DNA from: Scytonema sp. UIC 10036
GTDB taxonomy: Bacteria; Cyanobacteriota; Cyanobacteriia; Cyanobacteriales; Nostocaceae
Assembly (NCBI RefSeq): GCF_009725235.1
Contig: NZ_WJFC01000003.1
Coordinates: forward strand, 62,001-126,000
Length of the DNA stretch: 64,000 bases
Direction: 5' to 3'
Below are positions 37,152 to 46,763 of this stretch, piece after piece. Under the pieces are notes generated by a model that was not told the DNA's origin, ran no database searches, and worked only from the letters and a program-made list of their open reading frames with translations. Positions within the stretch are counted from its first letter, which is position 1. Every line of letters begins with the position of its first letter. The translations under genes were made by a program, and so were the position numbers.

Positions 37152-39142
37152 CCTAAAACGTTAATAAATGGTACAACTAACTCTTCAATAGAGATACCCC
37201 CATGAGCGACAATTTTTTGTCCTTCTTGCACGAAAGCTTGGCGTGCAGGAGCCAACAGTGGTAAATATTTTTCTGGTAGCCCTGTGGGTTGCCATTCGAT
37301 CGCATTGGGAAATTGGCTTTTGACTTTTGCCCTCAAGGTAGCATTAGGGTAAACTCTAACACGTTCTCCACGCAGATCGGCGATCGCACCTTCTTGTGGC
37401 TGTCCGATACCAGTGGCTTCTAGGTTCCCATGATCTGATGTGAGAAAAACTTGGAACCTCTTTGACAGCAATAGGTTGAGAAGTTCTGCCATAAAGCCTG
37501 TCTCTGCCCATTGGCGAACTTGGTTGTGCATACCAGCCGTGCCAAGTTGCATCCCGTGCATAATCTTATCAACTTTATCGACTACCAAACCCACGACTTT
37601 TAGTTTTGGATGGGACAAAACTTTCTCAACTTCTAAAAGACTATCTGCTTCTCCCAGCCCTTTCCTATAAGCTACCTGGGGTTTGATAATACCTTGGTCA
37701 GCCCAAAATTGTGTCCAAAACAACTCTTCCTTTGCTGTGGTTTCAAGGCTATTGGCAAAATAGATAGGAGGTTTTCCTGCAAATATGGCTTGTCGGGACA
37801 CGGAGGTGATGGTTGGTATCCAAGCAAAGGTTGCTTCTTCATGAAACTTGAACTGGGGGTATTGTGTCAGTAGAACATTTCGCAGAATTAACCACTGGTC
37901 AAAGGCTAAACCATCTATAACTACCAGTGCTATTTTGTTTGTATTTTCTGATTCATACAGCCGTGCGAGAAATCGCGTAATTTGATTTACCATAACAGGG
38001 CTGGTAGCTGACTGATTGTAGAGACCGCTATAGCGGGAACCGACCCAAGTCAAAAAGGCATTATCAACCTTTTCTTGTAGTGTTAGAAACATCGCTGATA
38101 ATGGGTTTGATGTTGTCTCTTGATGCCATAGAACCAGGAGTTCTGCCCAAATTTGAGCAAACTTGAGCCATTCTTGATATTTGGCATCTTTAAGAGGTCG
38201 GGAAGACTCAACAGATTCCATTAACTTCTGCAAGCGCTGCTTTCGCTGAACGACTGGATCGATACGCAAGCCCACAGCTAACCATGATTTTGATTGCTCT
38301 TTGACACTTGTCAGTGGCAAATCATCAACGCTGACAGGTTGGAGATATCCTTCGGAGAAAAGATTGTCGATGTATACGCGAATGTCTTGATTGTCAAAAG
38401 GTATCTTAGTTTGGACTGCATATGTACCTTGTGATTCAGCAGTTTGCCTCAAGGGTGTCAGTTGGCGGCGAACAAAATCAGACCACTGTTCTTGTAGAAA
38501 GGTGAAGAAGGCTTGACGGTCTGATACCATCGTATCTGACAACCAAGTGGGAAATAGTTTTCGTTCTTTCAGCTTTTGAATGAAGTGTTCGTCTAAAATA
38601 GCTGGTAGACGCTGATTTCGGTAATGCCGGCGTAAGAGAATGAGTAACAAATCTGATGGCTGTTTGATGAGTTGTGGATCGATGTCGAAGACGTAACGCA
38701 GGACAAAATCTTTGGTGGCGTTGTCTCCTAGGGGATTTTTTGGGTTATGTTGTGTTTGTGCTTGATATAAAGCGTCAAAATCGCTGCGATCTAGGGCATT
38801 GACTGCGGTATAGCTGAGATTGGGAAATATGTTTCCCAAACTGAAGGAAAGCTGCCGTCCTTTGTGTAATAAATCGTAAGGTAAGCTACGTAATACGTGT
38901 TCTTCTGCTTTGACTAGCACAACCAAGTCTTTTGCTTCACCACGTTCCTGACGGGGACGGTACTGAGATTCGTAGAAGTAGCGGAATGCGATCGCATTCT
39001 CAAAGGTAATTATCTCAAAACCTCGTTGTTGAATTGCTTGCAGTACTCCCTCTTCTGACAGCAAATTGTCCGGGTCAGCAACCAGTGTCAGAGGTGCTAC
39101 TTGAGGGGTAAATTCTGCGAGTATTTGGTCGCGCCAACTCAT
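37148..39142 (-). CDS. pglZ: PglZ, alkaline-phosphatase-fold protein of the BREX system
   Basis: This 664-residue protein contains a PglZ domain in the C-terminal half. The metal-binding motifs of the alkaline phosphatase superfamily are IALVVIDGLAFDQW (about 404-417) and FLTSDHGNLEATG (about 558-570), with a C-terminal AHGGISIEELVVPFI. The N-terminal half is a family-specific alpha/beta region. PglZ is a core BREX component required for phage restriction and host methylation in known systems. It is separated from the helicase relic by an oppositely oriented DUF433 gene and is coupled to the downstream BrxA-position gene. Confidence 0.92.
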   Translation of the reverse strand: MSWRDQILAEFTPQVAPLTLVADPDNLLSEEGVLQAIQQRGFEIITFENAIAFRYFYESQYRPRQERGEAKDLVVLVKAEEHVLRSLPYDLLHKGRQLSFSLGNIFPNLSYTAVNALDRSDFDALYQAQTQHNPKNPLGDNATKDFVLRYVFDIDPQLIKQPSDLLLILLRRHYRNQRLPAILDEHFIQKLKERKLFPTWLSDTMVSDRQAFFTFLQEQWSDFVRRQLTPLRQTAESQGTYAVQTKIPFDNQDIRVYIDNLFSEGYLQPVSVDDLPLTSVKEQSKSWLAVGLRIDPVVQRKQRLQKLMESVESSRPLKDAKYQEWLKFAQIWAELLVLWHQETTSNPLSAMFLTLQEKVDNAFLTWVGSRYSGLYNQSATSPVMVNQITRFLARLYESENTNKIALVVIDGLAFDQWLILRNVLLTQYPQFKFHEEATFAWIPTITSVSRQAIFAGKPPIYFANSLETTAKEELFWTQFWADQGIIKPQVAYRKGLGEADSLLEVEKVLSHPKLKVVGLVVDKVDKIMHGMQLGTAGMHNQVRQWAETGFMAELLNLLLSKRFQVFLTSDHGNLEATGIGQPQEGAIADLRGERVRVYPNATLRAKVKSQFPNAIEWQPTGLPEKYLPLLAPARQAFVQEGQKIVAHGGISIEELVVPFINVLG

Positions 39143-39277
39143 ACGATTTTGGATTTTAGATTTTGGATTTTGGATTGAACGATTATCTGCAATCTTCCAA
39201 AGTATTTAACCAATTACAATATTCCTCACAGTAAGGTTTAATGGTAATGATTTCAACATCAGAAAAAAATAATAGTT

Positions 39278-39487
39278 ATGCAAAACCTCACTAGAATTAC
39301 CTGCAACCCAGAAGTAATGGGCGGTAAACCTTGCATCCGAGGGATGCGGGTCACTGTCGGTACAATTGTTGGGTTAATGGCATCAGGACATACTCCTAAT
39401 GACATTCTCACAGCATATCCCTATCTGGAAGAACCAGATATATATGAAGCACTTGCCTATGCATTAAGACTCAACTCGAATCAATAG
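39278..39487 (+). CDS. DUF433 antitoxin-like protein
   Basis: This 69-residue protein has ITCNPEVMGGKPCIRGMRVT, VGTIVGLMASGHTPNDI and YPYLEEPDIYEALAYAL, which is the helix-turn-helix DUF433 family. DUF433 genes are usually followed by a DUF5615 PIN-like toxin; none follows here. It is the only plus-strand gene within the BREX-like locus and its 3' end overlaps the helicase relic, at the site where most of the helicase gene is missing. Confidence 0.88.
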   Translation: MQNLTRITCNPEVMGGKPCIRGMRVTVGTIVGLMASGHTPNDILTAYPYLEEPDIYEALAYALRLNSNQ

Positions 39488-39763
39488 TAATGGCACTAGT
39501 TCGGGAACCACTTCTGCCATTTGCTGTATTTGCTCGTTCCAAGTTTTTTCTTCTTGCGCTAACTGTACCAGCCGATATTCTCTTACTTGGGGTAATCCAA
39601 TGCGTTCAATGGCACGGCGACGTGCTGTCATGGCATATACGCACTTTTCTTTTTCTTGGTCAAGATATTGGTGATGTTTTTGCACCAGTTCATCATAAAT
39701 CTTCTTACCTTGAACTAATGCTGCATCCCAGACGTGAGTGAATGTGTTTGTTAGTGAGAACCG
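39464..39763 (-). pseudogene. C-terminal remnant of the BREX helicase (BrxHII position)
   Basis: After an in-frame TAG at 39764-39766 the frame reads RFSLTNTFTHVWDAALVQGK, KIYDELVQKHHQYLDQEKEK, RRRAIERIGLPQVREYRL and finally VVPELVPLLLIRVES before the stop. The basic, coiled C-terminal style and the ending ELVPLLLIRVE resemble the C-terminal end of large SNF2-type helicases. It lies on the BREX strand exactly where brxHII (pglX-brxHII-pglZ order) should end. All helicase motifs are missing. Assignment rests on recognition plus position. Confidence 0.6.
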
Positions 39764-39834
39764 CTATATAACCTTTTTTGCTCCTCTGTTAATACTACTT
39801 AAGCAAAGATTCCCTATTGGTTAAAGCTTATTTA

Positions 39835-39986
39835 TAGCAGTCCCAATACTTGTCGGTTAAGCCTAAAAATACGAACACACGTAGGTTGGGTTGAGGAACA
39901 AACCCAACATTTACAGGCATTTCTTGAGTTTCTCCACGGCGCTCCCAACCCACAAAAATTCTCACCCCTTGTAGTATTGATAGCAG
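39835..39986. repeat. GTAGGTTGGG-type repeat, full-length copy 2
   Basis: It closely matches 1266-1454, with the same start (CCAATACTTGTCGGTTAAGC) and the same end (AAAATTCTCA..CTTGTAGTATTG), but is shorter in the loop. It lies at the upstream edge of the helicase remnant and may mark the deletion boundary. Confidence 0.85.
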
Positions 39987-40106
39987 TCCTATTTGAGTTA
40001 TAAAAATTATGAACCGCAAAGACGCAAAGAGCACGAAGAAAAGAGAGAATTGTACAAAGAATGTAGAATTAGTATATACCAAATTATCACTTAACTTTTG
40101 TATGAC

Positions 40107-40637
40107 TTATAAGATATCAATTGTCAATCCCATTTTAATCGCAGTTTCATGGTCTACTAAAGTAACTCCTTTTATATCAAAAAGTAATAATCTACCTGCT
40201 AACTTATTATTTAATCGAGTTTTTAAAGGGTTTAATTCAAGTTTCAATTTTGCATCAATTATCTTTAGGACAAAAACTATTTTTATTTTTTTAGGATGGG
40301 TGGGAAAATTTTGACATGAAGTTAGCAAATCTGCACAAATTTCTTTTCCTTGAAGAGAATTACTTAACCAAGCCGATGATAAAATTAACAAAGTGTCTGT
40401 TACTTTATTTATTAATTTTTCTAATAGATAGTCAGGTAGTTTTTCCGAAGGTGACAAGTGGGAATAATCTTTGATGTCTAGTAACCACAGTGTCTCTTTT
40501 GTAGCATCCCACCATCCAAAATCCATCTCCGATAAATTTTTTCCTTTTAAACTTATATAGCTAGCACAGTCTTGTAATCGAAAACTATCTCCATCAGGAA
40601 GGGTAATTCTCAAACCACTTTCTTCATAAATGGGCAT
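40107..40637 (-). CDS. Predicted PD-(D/E)xK-type nuclease partner of an ATPase
   Basis: This 176-residue protein shows EMDFGWWDATKETLWLLDIKDY (about 37-58 in two blocks). An acidic cluster E37/D39/D44 is followed by a beta-strand WLLDIKD with D54-x-K56, which is the layout of PD-(D/E)xK nucleases. A helix (PDYLLEKLINKVTDTLLILS) follows, as in that fold. The gene starts 2 bases after the ATPase stop, so the two are translationally coupled. I infer an ATPase-controlled nuclease effector; no family name is recognised. Confidence 0.55.
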   Translation of the reverse strand: MPIYEESGLRITLPDGDSFRLQDCASYISLKGKNLSEMDFGWWDATKETLWLLDIKDYSHLSPSEKLPDYLLEKLINKVTDTLLILSSAWLSNSLQGKEICADLLTSCQNFPTHPKKIKIVFVLKIIDAKLKLELNPLKTRLNNKLAGRLLLFDIKGVTLVDHETAIKMGLTIDIL

Positions 40638-40639
40638 AT

Positions 40640-41674
40640 TTAAGCTTGCAAATCTAAACGTACATCTTCTTCATATAATTTTATAGATGCATCTATTATA
40701 GGATTGTCTGGCATTCCTTCTTTAAGGTCATTGAATTTAATGTTAATATCTCCGTCAGATTTTTCAAGACAGCAAAGCTGGATGCTTTCCTGATGTTTTC
40801 GTGCCAAAATTTCAAATTCTTTTAGCACAAAGTAACTATGAGTAGCTAGATAAATTTGTACACCTGTCTGACTCAAACGAAACAGCAGATCGCAAAAAGG
40901 AATTATAGCACATGGATGTAAGTTTGTTTCGGGTTCGTCAATAAATAAAATAGTGTTCTTTTGAAGGGTTTCATTACGTATTAATAATGCCAAAATACCA
41001 ATTCTTTTGATACCTTCTGGAATTTGAGAAATTTCATACTTCTCTCGTCCTTGCTGAAAAATAAACCTTTGATTCTCTACAGAAAATTCTCCTTGAAGTA
41101 TATTTTGTAAGGCATCTAATATATCTTCAAAAGGTTGAGCGAGTTTTTTATTAGAAGCTGGTATTCTTAAAGCCCTTATTATATCTTGATAAGTTTGGTC
41201 AAAACCAAATATTTTTAAATGCTCATTTACTGCTGCTATAGCATCAAAAGATGTGAGAACTTCTTTTGTTGGTATATATAATGCGTTCAAATCCAAATTT
41301 ATATTGACTGATTCAGTACATTGAAGAATAGTCTCTTGTAAATCCTTTTCCAAAGAAAAACTATATTCATCGCCTTCAATTCTAGTACGAACCGTGAGGC
41401 GATCGCTACCTTTACGGATAATTTCACCAAGCGAGCGTTTAGTCGGCTGATAAACCGAAAACAATTTTTCGGATAAAAAGCTTTTCCAGGTTGTACTATC
41501 TACTTCTGAGCTTTTATGATACTCTTCGATACTTTTGGCAATAGAGTAAAGAAGTTTTAGGAGATAAGTTTTACCAGTACTGTTCTTGCCAATAAGGATA
41601 TTAATTTTTTGATGAGCTTGCCATTCTAATCTTGAGAATAGTCCTAAGTTTTCTACAAGAAGATACTCAAACAT
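40640..41674 (-). CDS. AAA family ATPase (OLD/RecF-like) inserted in the BREX-like locus
   Basis: This 344-residue ABC-type ATPase has Walker A INILIGKNSTGKTYLLKLL (about 25-43), a long helical middle, Walker B ILFIDEPETNLHP and the H-loop IYLATHSYFVL. No TOPRIM domain is fused. Such stand-alone ATPases commonly sense invader signals and control an adjacent effector; here the downstream 176-residue protein is the likely partner. It lies 150 bases after the GHKL/RecG-like gene and is probably in the same operon. Confidence 0.8.
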   Translation of the reverse strand: MFEYLLVENLGLFSRLEWQAHQKINILIGKNSTGKTYLLKLLYSIAKSIEEYHKSSEVDSTTWKSFLSEKLFSVYQPTKRSLGEIIRKGSDRLTVRTRIEGDEYSFSLEKDLQETILQCTESVNINLDLNALYIPTKEVLTSFDAIAAVNEHLKIFGFDQTYQDIIRALRIPASNKKLAQPFEDILDALQNILQGEFSVENQRFIFQQGREKYEISQIPEGIKRIGILALLIRNETLQKNTILFIDEPETNLHPCAIIPFCDLLFRLSQTGVQIYLATHSYFVLKEFEILARKHQESIQLCCLEKSDGDINIKFNDLKEGMPDNPIIDASIKLYEEDVRLDLQA

Positions 41675-41824
41675 TATTGGTTCCTACTAAATTGAAAGTT
41701 AGTTGTACTGGTTCGAGTTTGGTACAGTAGAGCTATAGCGATCGCTCTAGGTAGAATATTTACATAATAGTTTTGGGCTGTTTGTAAATAGGTTATAGTT
41801 AACAGGTGAGTTCATTGGTTTATC

Positions 41825-43786
41825 CTATTCCTCTTGGAATCGCTCGTGTATTTCCTGTGCTGCTTCTTTTGCTAAATCTTGCAGATGTAATTTCATTCGA
41901 TATACTTCAGCTTCGCAATCAATCAAATACTGTTTCTGTAAATATTCGCACATTACCAGTGTTTCTTCTTGGGTAGCATCAGTTTGACTACAAATTTCTA
42001 CTAGCCTCATTCCGGAAGGAACAGTGCCTAAAAGCCTCAAGATTTTTGCTTGTTCAGGGGTAACAGTAGCTCCCAAACGCTTCTTCCAGAAAGGGTCTGC
42101 AATTTCCTTTAAAGGACGAGAATCCAATTCAATACGAAAGCGGTTGTGCTGTTCATCAGTTTGAATGAGTGGATCGCGGCGTTTAGCGTTATGCCAAACG
42201 CGATAAACTTCCCGCAAGCCAGAACCACCAAGTTCTGCATAACCGATAAGTTTTAGCGCACGAGCAATCAATGGGTTTCGAGCAGTACTAGTTCCGCCAT
42301 TTATCAAAGCTTCCTGCGATACTAAAGATGAACCAGCATTAACCATGATCGTAATATGTGGAGCTAATTCAATTTGTGCTACAGTCCGTTGGTCATTGTA
42401 ATCTTGATGAATTATGAGATTAATTAAAGCTTCGCGAACCGCAACGTAATCAGCAGAACCAGTAGTAGATTGAAGACTATCAGTGGATAGCTCCTCAATT
42501 AGTGGATTGTGACGCCCGATAAAGTCTACTGCTTTTCGGAGTGCCTGTAGTACATTTTCTGCTATTTCCTGACGCTCATCCCAACGATTTTCTAAACTTT
42601 GTCTGGATCTTAAATCTAGAATATCTCGTCTAATTTGCTGACGAATTATCTGAGGTTTTCCAAACAGAAGCCGTAGCTGAAGCAAATCATCTGGTGTCAC
42701 TTCTCCACGCCCATCTAGTAAGATTTGGCGAATCACTTCCGAAGGTTTGTTCCAATCAATTTGTATCCTTTGCGCTTCTAATATATCAAAGTTAACAAAA
42801 TTCTTTAGAAGATTACAGTACCATTTCAAAGTTCTCTCATCTAGTTCTGCCCATTCTACTCCTTGAGTGATATTTGCTTTGCCCAGCAGAATAAGTTCTC
42901 GCTTTTCTTGCCAAGCTTCTAAAAAGCTTCTACCATCATCTTGAGTAATCTTTTCTATAGGAACTGGGTGTCCTTCAAGCACAAGCAGTAAATCTTCTGG
43001 AATTGAAGGTATGCTTGGTGGGTTAATTGCAGCTAGAGATTTGTAACTGAGTTGTTCGGAAGAAACTTTATCGATAAGGTAGATACTTTGAGCAGCGCGA
43101 TCGCGCTCTAAACCCCATACCAACATTGGATAAAGTAAAAGTGCGCCTTCCTCTGTACCGACATAAAGTTTCTTGTCGTCCATAAAGGCTTCGGAAACAG
43201 CAATTTTGTCTGGAATCGGTTCGCTTTGTTCTCCCATTAGTAGTAATCGAACTATATGAATAATCTTGCGAATTGAATTTTGGGTATCAACTAGAAATAA
43301 AGGTAGAGAACAAAGTGGTGAAATACCTTCTAGTAATTCTTCTAGAGTTGTTAGTGGTTTCTCTGTGTTGAGAATTGTTGCTGCATTAGTTTCATTTAAC
43401 CCCCGAAGATCGTGACCAACTTTGTTTCTCAGTTCTAGTAACGTTTCTATTTTGCCTTTTGCTCTACTTTTTTTGTTACGAAAACTTTCAGAAAAGAGAG
43501 TTTGCAGAGGATGAGAAGTTTTGAGAGCACAAATAGCTTGAACGACACTGAGGAAATGACCAAAAGAGAGATTTCCCCGAAATTCTACTAAAGTAGGAGG
43601 TATGGGAATGTTAGTATCTTCTCGTGCAGCAAAAGAAGCAATGGCTAGTGCTGAAAGATAACGAGTAGTAACTTCTGCACAGCGAAGAATTTGATCTAGT
43701 TGTTCTGCTTGGGAACGATTGCGATAAACATTGCCATAAGCATAGGCAATGGGTTGAGGGTAGGTTGATAAAATTTGAGTGAGCAT
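41825..43786 (-). CDS. GHKL/RecG-like ATP-binding regulator-type protein
   Basis: The C-terminal half of this 653-residue protein carries an ATP-binding domain of the HATPase_c_4 type seen in 'RecG-like' Schlafen/AlbA proteins: YVAVREALINLIIHQDYND, ITIMVNAGS and ARALKLIGYAELGGSGLREV. A C-terminal winged helix follows (TPEQAKILRLLGTVPSGMRL). The N-terminal 350 residues are a helical region with no recognised AlbA motif, including RNKVGHDLRGLNET. The start lies 3 bases after the pglX stop, so expression is coupled to the methyltransferase. It may regulate or sense for the BREX locus. Confidence 0.7.
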   Translation of the reverse strand: MLTQILSTYPQPIAYAYGNVYRNRSQAEQLDQILRCAEVTTRYLSALAIASFAAREDTNIPIPPTLVEFRGNLSFGHFLSVVQAICALKTSHPLQTLFSESFRNKKSRAKGKIETLLELRNKVGHDLRGLNETNAATILNTEKPLTTLEELLEGISPLCSLPLFLVDTQNSIRKIIHIVRLLLMGEQSEPIPDKIAVSEAFMDDKKLYVGTEEGALLLYPMLVWGLERDRAAQSIYLIDKVSSEQLSYKSLAAINPPSIPSIPEDLLLVLEGHPVPIEKITQDDGRSFLEAWQEKRELILLGKANITQGVEWAELDERTLKWYCNLLKNFVNFDILEAQRIQIDWNKPSEVIRQILLDGRGEVTPDDLLQLRLLFGKPQIIRQQIRRDILDLRSRQSLENRWDERQEIAENVLQALRKAVDFIGRHNPLIEELSTDSLQSTTGSADYVAVREALINLIIHQDYNDQRTVAQIELAPHITIMVNAGSSLVSQEALINGGTSTARNPLIARALKLIGYAELGGSGLREVYRVWHNAKRRDPLIQTDEQHNRFRIELDSRPLKEIADPFWKKRLGATVTPEQAKILRLLGTVPSGMRLVEICSQTDATQEETLVMCEYLQKQYLIDCEAEVYRMKLHLQDLAKEAAQEIHERFQEE

Positions 43787-43789
43787 AGT

Positions 43790-46690
43790 TTATATTTCCT
43801 CTCCTAGTCTGGTACAAGCTAGGGTATACCACCTTAGTAATTGTGGATCATCCTGAAGCACTGTTTCAGAAATCTTTTTGGCAACCTCGATAATTATTTG
43901 ATAATTTCGCTCTTGCCATGCTTTTTTAAAGCCAGTACGTACAGCTTCTAAACGAAAGACCTTGAGTTTTTTCTGTTTGGATTGACGATATTCCTCAAAT
44001 TCTTTGAGTAAAGTTTTTTCACGTAATTTTTCTAAGTCGCTTGTCTGGTTGGGGTCTGGAACATACCATCTACCTCTAGCAGCCTTTAAAAGTTCTGTAT
44101 CTTCTATTTCTAGACTAGTTTCACTATTTGACAATTCATTTTCAATTTGGCGAATCTTCTCGCGATGGGTAGCAGATTGTTTCAGCCAAGAAACAATTTG
44201 TTTGGGAACATATCCTTTACCCTCGTAATAGAGAAAATTTTGTGCCAGAATTTCGGAAAGTTCTAATTGTTTTTCTGATTTAGACCATCCAGATTTGACT
44301 TGTGTATATTGTGGATAAAGGTCTGAGTAAGTTTGGGGTTTTTTCGTAAGTTGTTGCTTTAGCCACTGCACAGCAGTTTCTTCATTAATAACAATAAGTT
44401 CTAACTGGAGAACCTCTTTAACAGTCCTGCGTTTTTTATCATATTCTGCTGCTTGTTCTGGTAGAAAATACATTCCATCACGTTCCACAAAACGTTGTGC
44501 TAATCCAGTATAAAATTCGGCTGCAGAAAGGGGAACTGTCATGCCTTTTTGAACATAAAACGCAACCATCCTGTCAAATAATAAGTAATTTTGCCGTTCA
44601 GCTATAGTTTCTGCTTGCCCATTTTTAGCAAGAAATGATTTAACGTACCGTAAACGGTCGCGGACATATTCCCACGCTGCGTCTTCTGTAACTACTTCTA
44701 AGTTAAAGAGTTTCTCTAAGGTAGTATTAGGTTTGTAGGCAGAGATAATCAGATCTTGCTTTACAGCATTACTGCTATTCACTTGCTTAAAAGAGCTTTG
44801 TTTTTTATCTAAAGTTCCTACATCAGCAATGATAAAACCAGCAGATTGCATAGCTTCTTGTATAGCATTCCAAACACTGTTTTTGGAATTATGGAACTCT
44901 ACTGTTATCCAACATCCAGGTTTAAGAACTCGATAATATTCAGCAAAACAGCCTACCATTAATTCTTGATATTCTAATAATCTTTTACTCTGTACTTTGT
45001 TTTCAATAGCTTCTAACTTATTGTTAGTTACTACCTTCAGCCAAGCTTCCCATATGAAATTAAGCTCAGAATACATTAAATTACCACCAAAAGGTGGATC
45101 TGTAAAAATATAGTCTATAGAATTACTTAACAAAGAAAGGTTGGATGCACTGCTAGTCGTAACTATTGAATTTGAAGAAAAATGAGATAGTACTGCTAAT
45201 AGTTCCTCATATAATTTCATACGTCTTTCAATAGCACCAAAAATAGGATATTCATGACTTATTGAAGGAATATAAAGTGTACCTGAAGTGCCAGCAGTAT
45301 GCTTTCCTTTTGGTGCCCATCTAAACATTTTAGAAAGAGTACGAATTATTGCTGTGATTAAAAATAATGTACGTTCTCTAGCTTTGTTTATTGTTACACT
45401 TAAAGTCCATAAATTACGCTTAGTATAAAAGTGATGAACATGGGTAATACCAATATCATCATTACGGCGTGATTCTTCACCTTCTGGCATTCTATTAGTT
45501 GGATAGGAGTCATATACATTCTTATTTAAAATTGTTTCAATTAATGCTAAATCAAAGACATCAGGAATTTTTCTATAACGTTTTTTACCTACACTATAGT
45601 TAATTAATACTGGTACTTGCTTTGCCTGCTGTACAGTTTGATTTATAGCTGTATCAAAGTGTGTTACCCACGCTCTAGATATGTTTCCCTTGCTTAAATT
45701 TGCATCACAATGCGGACAACAAAATACTTTTCGTACTTTGTCAATTTCAGTATCTACAGCTACCTCCCAGTACACTATCTCACCTGCACATTCGGAACAG
45801 GTAAAAACATCAGACCAAAGAGTATAATTAATCTTTCCTAAAGAAAATCCTGACTTTTGAAGTTCGGCTTTTGTATTCCCTGTTTTTAAGAATGAAACTG
45901 CCTTATCAATTTGTTCTGGTTTTGGCTGATGCAGTGTCAAATACATCCAACCACATTCTTCTTCAACTTCTGCTAGTATTCTTTTTGCTTCCCGTTCAAA
46001 TTCAGTGATATCTACAGGAGTGTTGTAATTGTAAGCAATAAACGTAGCAGCAGGAGAAAGGTCATTTAAGATAACACGACGCGCACCTAGTTTTGAGAAA
46101 GGTTTCTCATTTTCATCAAGAATAGTGCCATCTTGTTGCACTCTATAACCCAGAGATTCAACTGTTGCTTTATCACCGCATAACTGTGCAGCTACCCCTG
46201 TCATACCAGTTCCACAAAAGCCATCAAAGACAATATCACCTGGTTCTGTATAGTGCAAAATATAACGCATAATTGCCTTATGTGGCACTTTTGTATGATA
46301 GGAGTGAGCATTATAAATCGCATCGTTTTTTCCCTCACTTACATCTGCTGCAAAGGGTTCGCGATGATAGCTTTCACTCTCAGGTGAGGTGTTGTCTTCT
46401 CGTTCCTGATTCCAATAGTTAATAAAGTCTTCAATAAAAGGATTTGGACAAGCAGTATAGTAAGGTGGGTCAGAAAGTGCCAGAATATCTTCGTCTTCAC
46501 CAATCGGAAATCCTTCAATTTGACGAAATTCTGGCTCTTGTAACTTCTCCTGCAATTTTTCGATAAAATATGCTCGTCTGGCTTCGTCGCTTTCAAAAGT
46601 CATGCCAAGGCATTCGACTGAGCCTTTTATTTGTGCGGTTGTCCCATCGTTTTGAAGTTCAAGATTAAGTGGTAACTGATTTCCTTCCAT
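43790..46690 (-). CDS. pglX: BREX adenine-type DNA methyltransferase (PglX-like)
   Basis: This 966-residue protein has split methyltransferase motifs. DPPY occurs in ILALSDPPYYTACPNPF, the SAM-binding GxG in DIVFDGFCGTGMTGVAAQLC, and a second catalytic-type DPPF in YIFTDPPFGGNLMYSELNF. A zinc ribbon (CSECAGE ... CCPHC) lies in the middle. The size, the N-terminal DPPY and the position directly after brxC match PglXI of type 3 BREX, which methylates host DNA for self-recognition. It follows brxC by about 70 bases. Confidence 0.88.
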   Translation of the reverse strand: MEGNQLPLNLELQNDGTTAQIKGSVECLGMTFESDEARRAYFIEKLQEKLQEPEFRQIEGFPIGEDEDILALSDPPYYTACPNPFIEDFINYWNQEREDNTSPESESYHREPFAADVSEGKNDAIYNAHSYHTKVPHKAIMRYILHYTEPGDIVFDGFCGTGMTGVAAQLCGDKATVESLGYRVQQDGTILDENEKPFSKLGARRVILNDLSPAATFIAYNYNTPVDITEFEREAKRILAEVEEECGWMYLTLHQPKPEQIDKAVSFLKTGNTKAELQKSGFSLGKINYTLWSDVFTCSECAGEIVYWEVAVDTEIDKVRKVFCCPHCDANLSKGNISRAWVTHFDTAINQTVQQAKQVPVLINYSVGKKRYRKIPDVFDLALIETILNKNVYDSYPTNRMPEGEESRRNDDIGITHVHHFYTKRNLWTLSVTINKARERTLFLITAIIRTLSKMFRWAPKGKHTAGTSGTLYIPSISHEYPIFGAIERRMKLYEELLAVLSHFSSNSIVTTSSASNLSLLSNSIDYIFTDPPFGGNLMYSELNFIWEAWLKVVTNNKLEAIENKVQSKRLLEYQELMVGCFAEYYRVLKPGCWITVEFHNSKNSVWNAIQEAMQSAGFIIADVGTLDKKQSSFKQVNSSNAVKQDLIISAYKPNTTLEKLFNLEVVTEDAAWEYVRDRLRYVKSFLAKNGQAETIAERQNYLLFDRMVAFYVQKGMTVPLSAAEFYTGLAQRFVERDGMYFLPEQAAEYDKKRRTVKEVLQLELIVINEETAVQWLKQQLTKKPQTYSDLYPQYTQVKSGWSKSEKQLELSEILAQNFLYYEGKGYVPKQIVSWLKQSATHREKIRQIENELSNSETSLEIEDTELLKAARGRWYVPDPNQTSDLEKLREKTLLKEFEEYRQSKQKKLKVFRLEAVRTGFKKAWQERNYQIIIEVAKKISETVLQDDPQLLRWYTLACTRLGEEI

Positions 46691-46763
46691 TATTTTAGTT
46701 CTTTTATTATGACAATATATATTAGATGTTTCGTTCTTGATATTAAGTTGTTTGGTATTTTTT

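Noticed and set aside
39490..39741. 83-codon plus-strand frame after the DUF433 gene, a possible toxin partner
   Set aside because: It is antisense to the helicase remnant and has no PIN/DUF5615 features.
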